Shown here piece by piece: positions 37,316-42,848 of a stretch of DNA of 42,848 nucleotides. A model generated the notes under the pieces. That model had not been told where the DNA came from. It made no database searches and worked only from the letters and a program-made list of their open reading frames with translations. The translations under genes and the position numbers were made by a program. The stretch's first letter is position 1. Every line of letters begins with the position of its first letter. Location of the stretch: the NCBI GenBank assembly GCA_016462905.1, contig JAEMSI010000006.1:1-42848 (forward strand), given 5' to 3'. The stretch is from Polynucleobacter sp. (GTDB lineage Bacteria > Pseudomonadota > Gammaproteobacteria > Burkholderiales > Burkholderiaceae).

Positions 37316-38113
37316 TTAATTCCGAATTTTAAACATCACATCGCGATTGGAGCTGATTAAATGCTGCCCACCGTCGACATATAAAGTGGTTCCCGTAATT
37401 GCCTGTGCGTTAGCCAAATAAAAAGCGGCTGCGGCAATATCCGCACTAGTAGACGATTTATTTAGGGGCGTCATTTGATGGCTCTTGGCAAACTCTTCCT
37501 TGGTCTGATCGCCGGAGGGCAAGGTAATTCCGGGGGCCAAACCAATTACCCTGACATCAGGCGCAAAATCCATCGCCAACATCGTAGTGGCGGTTTGTAA
37601 AGCGCTTTTCGATAAAGTGTACGAAAGGTAATCTGGATTTAAATTCATTAATTTTTGATCGAGTAACTGAATGATTGCCGGCAAAAAGGGTTCATCTAAA
37701 TACTTCTTTTTATTTTGGATCGTTTGTTGATACAGCATTTGCGACAACAAAATCGGGGCGGCCAAATTGACTTGCATATTCCGAATCAGTCCCTCTTGGG
37801 TCATGCTTTGCTCTAAGGAGCTGGCTCGGTCATAGACAAAACGAGAGGCGCTGTTAATTAAGCAATCGAGCGGCCCTAAGGCCTCTTCAGCCTCAAGATA
37901 AAAACGTTTAATATCCGATTCAGACTCTAACTTACCCTGTACTGCAATCGTTTTTACGCCTAAGGCTTCAATCTCAGAACACGTTTTTTTAGCCTCATCT
38001 GCTGAGGCGCCATAATGAATAGCTACGTTCCAACCAGATCGAGCAAAATAAAGGGCAATCTCTCGCCCCAATCTTTTGGCTGCTCCAGTAATTAGAACGG
38101 AATGATTTCGCAT
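37316..38113 (-). CDS. SDR oxidoreductase, probable pteridine/dihydromonapterin reductase
   Basis: An SDR of 265 residues from ATG 38113 (an upstream in-frame GTG at 38131 would add six). The cofactor loop is TGAAKRLGRE; the Lys-Arg-x-Gly form TGxxxRxG is typical of PTR1 and FolM pterin reductases, not the usual TGxxxGxG. The active-site motif is SYTLSKSA (Tyr and Lys three residues on). Immediate linkage to folB supports reduction of pterins or dihydromonapterin. The gene begins the long minus run and is divergent from the MidA-like gene by about 50 bases. Confidence 0.85.
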   Translation of the reverse strand: MRNHSVLITGAAKRLGREIALYFARSGWNVAIHYGASADEAKKTCSEIEALGVKTIAVQGKLESESDIKRFYLEAEEALGPLDCLINSASRFVYDRASSLEQSMTQEGLIRNMQVNLAAPILLSQMLYQQTIQNKKKYLDEPFLPAIIQLLDQKLMNLNPDYLSYTLSKSALQTATTMLAMDFAPDVRVIGLAPGITLPSGDQTKEEFAKSHQMTPLNKSSTSADIAAAAFYLANAQAITGTTLYVDGGQHLISSNRDVMFKIRN

Positions 38114-38165
38114 AAATGGATTTGAATTCACAATAGATTAATGATTAATTTCTTAAACTAAGGCT

Positions 38166-39353
38166 ATGGATATTAACCTGAGCGAGACTGAATCGCTACA
38201 TACTAAAGCCTTGGCAGCTCTAATTAGGCAGAAAATCCAGCTTAATCACGGCTGGATTCGATTTTCTGACTACATGAAAATGGCTCTTTACGAGCCCAAA
38301 TTAGGGTATTACTGCTCAAAACGTGAAAAATTGGGGGTACAAGGTGATTTCACAACCGCCCCAGAAATAAGTCTTTTTTTCGGCAAAACGATTGTTAATA
38401 CAATCCTACCGGCTCTCGAGGTTTTACACAAACAGGGTAAAAAAACACAAGTTTTGGAAATTGGCGCTGGTACTGGCAAGCTAGCACAATCTATTATTGA
38501 GCAACTTCACGATGTAGGTTTTCCGCTGGATGAATATACGATTCTTGAAATTTCACCAGAACTGCAGGAGATTCAAAAAAAACGCCTCAGTCATGATCCC
38601 TCAAAAACCGAGTGCGTTTGGCTTGACTCACTCCCCAAGTATTTTTCAGGGATAGTAATTGCAAATGAAGTCTTCGATGCGATTCCTTGTGAAACGATTA
38701 TTCTTCATCAAAACCAATGGCACTGGTATGGCATTGGGCTTGCCTCAAATGAAAGTCAGCTGATTTGGAAACGAGGCGAAGCGCTTAGCCAAAATCAAAT
38801 CGCGAATGATTTACCGCCTATTTTAAAAACTATGCATTTATATAGCGAGGGCTACATTACCGAAATTCATCCACAAGCCAAAACCTGGATCGCAAAGATT
38901 ATGAATATGATCGAGTTTGGTTTTTTTCTATGCCTTGATTATGGATTTCCTGCCAAAGAATACTACCACCCTCAACGCAATCAAGGCAGTGTTCTGGCTC
39001 ATTACCGACATCAAGTGATGAGTGATTTTTTAAATATACCGGGCGTCTGTGATTTAACAAGCCACGTGGAGTGGAGTTCTCTTGCTGAGATTGCAAAAAA
39101 AAATGGGTGTAAAGGCATTTTCTATTCGAGTCAAGCGGCCTTTTTATTAGAAGCGGGAATTGGCGAATTGGCGCTGAGTGAGGCAAAACCAGATGACCCA
39201 ACTATTTTTTTGCCTATTTCAAATCAACTGCAAACCTTATTATCCGAAGCCGAAATGGGAGAACTATTTAAGGTAATGGCATTTGAAAAAAATCTAATGC
39301 CCCTGGCTTTATTTGATTTACCAGGACTTTCTGGGCGAATCCGATCGTATTAA
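38166..39353 (+). CDS. MidA/NDUFAF7-like SAM-dependent methyltransferase (COG1565)
   Basis: A 395-residue COG1565 protein. It shows FSDYMKMALYEPKLGYYC (33-50), GDFTTAPEIS (60-69), the SAM-binding LEIGAGTGKLA (97-107), NEVFDAIPCE and CLDYGFPAKEYYHPQR. The mitochondrial relative NDUFAF7 methylates an arginine of complex I subunit NDUFS2; the bacterial target is unproven, but bacterial NuoD is the matching candidate. No signal peptide, so cytoplasmic. Its stop overlaps the convergent cca end by 4 bases. Confidence 0.88.
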   Translation: MDINLSETESLHTKALAALIRQKIQLNHGWIRFSDYMKMALYEPKLGYYCSKREKLGVQGDFTTAPEISLFFGKTIVNTILPALEVLHKQGKKTQVLEIGAGTGKLAQSIIEQLHDVGFPLDEYTILEISPELQEIQKKRLSHDPSKTECVWLDSLPKYFSGIVIANEVFDAIPCETIILHQNQWHWYGIGLASNESQLIWKRGEALSQNQIANDLPPILKTMHLYSEGYITEIHPQAKTWIAKIMNMIEFGFFLCLDYGFPAKEYYHPQRNQGSVLAHYRHQVMSDFLNIPGVCDLTSHVEWSSLAEIAKKNGCKGIFYSSQAAFLLEAGIGELALSEAKPDDPTIFLPISNQLQTLLSEAEMGELFKVMAFEKNLMPLALFDLPGLSGRIRSY

Positions 39354-40483
39354 TTTCCAACCATGGCTTGATGAATCGCCTTTAAGCGCGCGGCCTCTAC
39401 TGCTTGATGAATTAAAGGCCCCAAATTCGAGTTAGTTTGATTCGCTTGTTTAACTTGCTCGGCTAATGCAGAGGCATTTACTGAATCGACTACATTCAAG
39501 GCTGTATTCCATATACCAAGCTCATAGCCTAAACCGCTTAACAGGCTGATTATTTTTTTCAATCGCTCAGGCTTACGCCATAAATCGGCACGATTAAAGA
39601 AATTTAAAACGATATCGGCAGTGATTTGATCGCTAGAGAGAGTCTGAAAAAGATCGGCAGTAATCAGAACAAAATCACGCACTTCATGCGGCATCTTATA
39701 GTGTTCTGACCATTGAGAAATCGATGAAGGATTGATCGCCTTAAGCAAGACGGCACAACGACTCTCCAAATCTGGTTTGCAATTTTTTATCTCAAAAGCT
39801 AACTGGTCTTGCTGTTTTTGATTATTCCAAACGTGTAAAAATGCTTCGGGGAAAATGAGGTTTGCTGCATCCACTTCTTCCAAGACCTCAACAAAACGTA
39901 AGGGTGCAATTGAGGTCCATGCGCGAGATAACTCGTGCCAGATTCGCTCCCGTGATAATGCCTGTAATTCTCCTGAAGCTACGATGGCGCGCATTACCAA
40001 AAGCGTTGTGGGATGAATTTTAAAATCAGAAAAGCGAGCAGCAAAACGCGCCACTCGAATTAAGCGCAATGGGTCTTCGGCAAAAGCTTGAGAAACATGG
40101 CGAAATTGCTTTGCGGCTAAATCGGCCTTGCCTCCATAGGGATCAATAATCTCTCCCATTAAGTTTCCCGCCTCGTCTACCGCTTGTGCCATGGCGTTGA
40201 TCGTTAAATCACGTCTCGATAAATCTTCCTCTAAGGTCACCGAAGGATCAGCATAGAAGAGAAACCCTTGGTGGCCACTGGCGGTTTTACGCTCTGTGCG
40301 CGCAAGAGCGTATTCAGCCTGAGTTTCAGGGTGCAAAAATACAGGAAAATCCTTGCCGACGGGACGAAAACCGTTTGTTAGCATTTCTTTAACCGTTGCG
40401 CCAACTACGACATAGTCAATATCGTGAATCTTTAAGCCTAATAATTGATCGCGTATTGCTCCGCCTACTGCATAAATTCTCAC
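39350..40483 (-). CDS. cca: CCA-adding tRNA nucleotidyltransferase with degenerate HD domain
   Basis: The 377-residue enzyme adds or repairs the tRNA 3'-CCA end. The head is intact: VGGAIRDQLLG (6-16), the catalytic pair DIDYVV (21-26), RRDLTINAMA and the base-selecting EDPLRLIRVARFAARF. The C-terminal part aligns with the E. coli enzyme (MPHEVRDF, ADLWRKPERL), but the HD phosphohydrolase residues are gone: where E. coli has HT then CHDLGKG and HHGHG, this protein reads RCAVLLKAINPSSISQWSEHY. It is also about 35 residues shorter than E. coli Cca. So nucleotidyl transfer is expected but phosphatase and phosphodiesterase activity is not. It overlaps the NDUFA9-like gene's stop by 4 bases. Confidence 0.92.
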   Translation of the reverse strand: MRIYAVGGAIRDQLLGLKIHDIDYVVVGATVKEMLTNGFRPVGKDFPVFLHPETQAEYALARTERKTASGHQGFLFYADPSVTLEEDLSRRDLTINAMAQAVDEAGNLMGEIIDPYGGKADLAAKQFRHVSQAFAEDPLRLIRVARFAARFSDFKIHPTTLLVMRAIVASGELQALSRERIWHELSRAWTSIAPLRFVEVLEEVDAANLIFPEAFLHVWNNQKQQDQLAFEIKNCKPDLESRCAVLLKAINPSSISQWSEHYKMPHEVRDFVLITADLFQTLSSDQITADIVLNFFNRADLWRKPERLKKIISLLSGLGYELGIWNTALNVVDSVNASALAEQVKQANQTNSNLGPLIHQAVEAARLKAIHQAMVGN

Positions 40484-41397
40484 TTGAGTAAACTTTCAAT
40501 CGCTTGTTTGCTAATTCCAAAATCCTCAGTCAACGCATCGCGTCCGTGCACTGGCAAAATATTAGCCTGCTGCATTGAGGCAATATTATCTCGTGACATC
40601 AAAGTAGGGCCTGGTCCATATTCAAACATCAGAGCCTGACAATATCCAACCCAAGCAGGCAGGGGTATTACTTTACCAAAAGCCCCCACCTTTTTGGCTG
40701 CAAATTGAACTAATTCCTTCATACTCATCACCCGCGGACCTACCAACTCAAAAATTTTATGCTTAGCGTTGATGTGCTGCGTATCTAAAGACATGACAAA
40801 AGCCTTAGCAACATCACGAACGCTGACGGGCTGAAATAATGCCTCAGAATGAGCTAAAGGAATAATGGGGAAAATTTTTGCCAAGCTTGAAAAGGTATTA
40901 ATGAATTGGTCCTTCTCTCCAAAGATGACCGATGGTCTAAAAATGGTCCAATCTAAATTCGAGGCTACAACACTTTTTTCGCCATCTCCCTTGCTGCGCT
41001 GATACATAGAGGGCCCATTGGAATCGGCACCCAATGCACTCATATGCAAATAGCGCCTCAAGCCAGTTTGCTCCATGGCTTTGATAATTAATTTTGGTAA
41101 ATCAAGGTGCGCTTTTTTAAAAGCGAGTCCATAAGGTTTAGCAGGTTTATCTTGCAAAATGCCCACTAAATTAATCACTGCGCCTTGAGGCTTAATTTGC
41201 CCGCACAAGGCTAGCAAAGTTTCTTCTTGAAATATATCTGCCTCAAGCAAACTTACTTTTGGCAATAAACGCAAATCATTTGCCGCCGCAATTCGTCGGG
41301 TTGGAATCAACACACTATAGCCGGCAGACTCGAGTTGGGCAGCCATGGTTTGCCCCACAAATCCGCTGCCGCCAATTAATAACACATCGTAGTTCAT
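40480..41397 (-). CDS. NDUFA9-like NAD(P)-binding protein (atypical SDR)
   Basis: A 305-residue Rossmann protein of the complex I NDUFA9 family, related to NmrA/NAD-dependent epimerases. The cofactor motif GGSGFVGQTMA is at 8-18, then NLVGILQDK, the HMSALGADSNGPSMYQRSKG segment that replaces the SDR YxxxK, and TIFRPSVIFGEKDQF, all typical. In mitochondria NDUFA9 is an accessory subunit of complex I; bacterial homologues are not proven subunits. It overlaps both neighbours (cca and slt) by 4 bases, so one operon is likely. Confidence 0.88.
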   Translation of the reverse strand: MNYDVLLIGGSGFVGQTMAAQLESAGYSVLIPTRRIAAANDLRLLPKVSLLEADIFQEETLLALCGQIKPQGAVINLVGILQDKPAKPYGLAFKKAHLDLPKLIIKAMEQTGLRRYLHMSALGADSNGPSMYQRSKGDGEKSVVASNLDWTIFRPSVIFGEKDQFINTFSSLAKIFPIIPLAHSEALFQPVSVRDVAKAFVMSLDTQHINAKHKIFELVGPRVMSMKELVQFAAKKVGAFGKVIPLPAWVGYCQALMFEYGPGPTLMSRDNIASMQQANILPVHGRDALTEDFGISKQAIESLLK

Positions 41398-42848
41398 GGA
41401 AGCTCACTGGAAGTTGCTGTCTTAGGATAAATCATACCTAAACGCTGTTTTAAAGAATACATTTGTCCGCCTATTACGCCGGAGTAATAATTGGCATTAG
41501 ACAAGACATTTTTTACATAAGTACGAGTTTCGTTAAACGGGATTGTTTCAGCAAAAATAGCACCTTCTACCGGCTGATTTAATTTTTCGCGCCATGCTTT
41601 AGGCCTACCAGGTCCAGCGTTATAGGCGGCCGATGCCAAGAGCCAAGAGCCATCTAAATCTTGTAAAACCATATTTAAATAATGACTGCCTAATGTTAAA
41701 TTCATATTTACCTCTTTAATCTTCTCATTGGTATAGGAGTGCATCCCTATTTTTCTAGCGACATATCCTGCTGTTTTTGGCATCACTTGCATTAATCCAG
41801 AGGCGCCAACGGAAGAGGATGCGTTCATAATAAAACGGGATTCTTGACGAATTAAACCGTAAGTCCAAGCCATATTTAAATTAATGCTGCGTGTAATTTG
41901 AGTTAATTCATTTCGATACGGCATTGGATAACGTAAAACAAAATCGTGCTCCAGCTTCGTTCGATCGGCCGTATTCACCACTCGATCATATAAATTGATT
42001 TTCTTTGCATATTCTGAGGCTGCTAAAAGTTGCTTATCGCTCATATCGCGTAACTCCCAGTTCCATTCGCGATTTCCCTCTAAGCGTAAATTCATGGCAT
42101 AAAATTTTTCTCCGCGCAGAAACCCTCTTCGTTCTGCCATACTTTTGATATCGGCTTCGCTTACTTTTGTGCGATTTGGCAATTGCAGCGGTTTACCTAG
42201 TTCTTCTCGGGCCAATTGCCCATAAAAATTGAATTGGCTTTCGATTGATTGCAAAAGAATTTTGGATTTTTCATTTTCACCGGCTATTTTTAAGGCGCGG
42301 GCATGCCAGTAGGTCCAAGCGGGGTCACGCTCCCGAACCGCGGGGTGCATTCCTTCAATCGCCGAACGAACCAAGGGCCAATCGTGATCGCGCAGTGCGG
42401 CCCTGACTTTCCACTCTTGGCTTTCGGCTGAAAGTAATTCGTTAAATCCCAGTTCTTCTTGTTTTCGAAATGCATCGTCAGCACTCGGGTCTAATTTTTT
42501 AGCTAAGAACTGCCCAATCACACCCCAAGCTACTGCCTGATTCTCTTTACTGTAGCGCTGATTGCTGAGAGAAAAATCACGATAGGCTTTAGCGGGGTCT
42601 GTGCGCGCCTGCTGAACAATGCTCGCAATCGGATCGTCTCCAGCAATCTTGCGGCCCATGGTCTCTAAATTCATTTCCGTTGCAGCACGCCCAATCGACC
42701 TTCCCTCGGCGGGACTTAATATGCTAGCTTGCACTAATAGGGGTACGAGCTCTTGACAGCCAGATCCGAAATAACGTGGCTCCAATAAAATCGCCTTCGC
42801 ATCTGCAGCAAGTTTGATACTGTTTTCTGGCTTAGGGTCTAACTTAGG
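41394..42848 (-). CDS. soluble lytic murein transglycosylase, 5' end outside window
   Basis: The reading frame is open to the right window edge, so the N-terminus and any signal peptide are missing; a TTG at 42785 is not a credible start, since upstream codons continue family sequence (KLAADAKAILLEP). At least 484 residues are present. The N-terminal part is an alpha-superhelical U-domain. The C-terminal SLT domain has the catalytic glutamate in RQESRF, then SSVGASGLMQVMPKTA and AYNAGPGRPKAW. The enzyme cuts peptidoglycan to 1,6-anhydro-muropeptides in the periplasm. Downstream NDUFA9-like and cca genes overlap by 4 bases. Confidence 0.9.
   Translation of the reverse strand, partial: PKLDPKPENSIKLAADAKAILLEPRYFGSGCQELVPLLVQASILSPAEGRSIGRAATEMNLETMGRKIAGDDPIASIVQQARTDPAKAYRDFSLSNQRYSKENQAVAWGVIGQFLAKKLDPSADDAFRKQEELGFNELLSAESQEWKVRAALRDHDWPLVRSAIEGMHPAVRERDPAWTYWHARALKIAGENEKSKILLQSIESQFNFYGQLAREELGKPLQLPNRTKVSEADIKSMAERRGFLRGEKFYAMNLRLEGNREWNWELRDMSDKQLLAASEYAKKINLYDRVVNTADRTKLEHDFVLRYPMPYRNELTQITRSINLNMAWTYGLIRQESRFIMNASSSVGASGLMQVMPKTAGYVARKIGMHSYTNEKIKEVNMNLTLGSHYLNMVLQDLDGSWLLASAAYNAGPGRPKAWREKLNQPVEGAIFAETIPFNETRTYVKNVLSNANYYSGVIGGQMYSLKQRLGMIYPKTATSSELP

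Noticed and set aside
1..42848. Defence island, prophage, transposon, CRISPR or tRNA genes
   Set aside because: Almost every base is covered by recognisable core genes, with no repeats, integrase or transposase, and no tRNA-like clover structures noticed in the short gaps.

Overview
The window looks like core chromosome of a compact, AT-leaning betaproteobacterium of the Burkholderiaceae, most likely Polynucleobacter or a close relative. This is inferred from protein families and gene order: a nitrogen-linked TorF-family porin next to ubiK-comM, ybeD-lipB-lipA, birA-coaX, argS-SPOR-dsbA, a two-gene methionine synthase, a PhaM granule protein, and the run slt / NDUFA9-like / cca / MidA-like / SDR / folB / ttcA / glmU / glmS. 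Coding density is very high. The longest stretch without a gene is 198-471 (274 bases). I see no tRNA, rRNA, insertion sequence, prophage, CRISPR array or long repeat.

Layout. 1-197 (minus) is the 5' end of a TorF-family porin gene, preceded by a textbook-looking sigma-54 promoter with upstream NtrC-like sites. 472-2355 (plus) holds ubiK and comM. 2369-7173 (minus) is a seven-gene run: VanZ-like protein, [2Fe-2S] ferredoxin, alpha/beta hydrolase, ybeD, lipB, lipA and a lipoprotein. 7213-8882 (plus) is birA-coaX, whose end overlaps a convergent heptose-phosphate adenylyltransferase gene (8833-9342). 9461-14250 (plus) is a tight five-gene unit: exported glutathione peroxidase, flavin amine-oxidase-like protein, DUF1365 protein, Cfa-family methyltransferase and SDR. 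14264-17286 (minus) is argS-SPOR-dsbA. 17366-17668 (plus) is a DUF1840 gene ending in a terminator hairpin. 17697-21510 (minus) is split metH.

21619-22035 (plus) is phaM, which overlaps a convergent metallo-beta-lactamase-fold hydrolase gene. 23074-24861 (plus) is aceK. 24877-25860 (minus) is an AcuI/YhdH-type reductase. 25946-26707 (plus) is a small lipoprotein and a flavin reductase-like protein. 26739-38113 (minus) is a long run: pteridine-reductase-like SDR, folB, ttcA, glmU, glmS and then a complete RND efflux pump (outer-membrane factor, adaptor, permease). 38166-39353 (plus) is a MidA/NDUFAF7-like methyltransferase. 39350-42848 (minus) is cca, an NDUFA9-like protein and a lytic transglycosylase cut by the window edge.

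Most of this is housekeeping: lipoate, biotin, CoA, methionine and folate metabolism, tRNA maturation and cell-wall precursors. Three points stand out. The Cfa-like methyltransferase lacks two of the bicarbonate-site residues of classical cyclopropane synthases and sits in an operon with an exported glutathione peroxidase and uncharacterised redox partners, so its lipid product may not be a cyclopropane fatty acid. The porin promoter shows NtrC-IHF-sigma-54 architecture. The CCA-adding enzyme seems to have lost its HD phosphohydrolase active site. Nothing here is a clear defence or mobile system.
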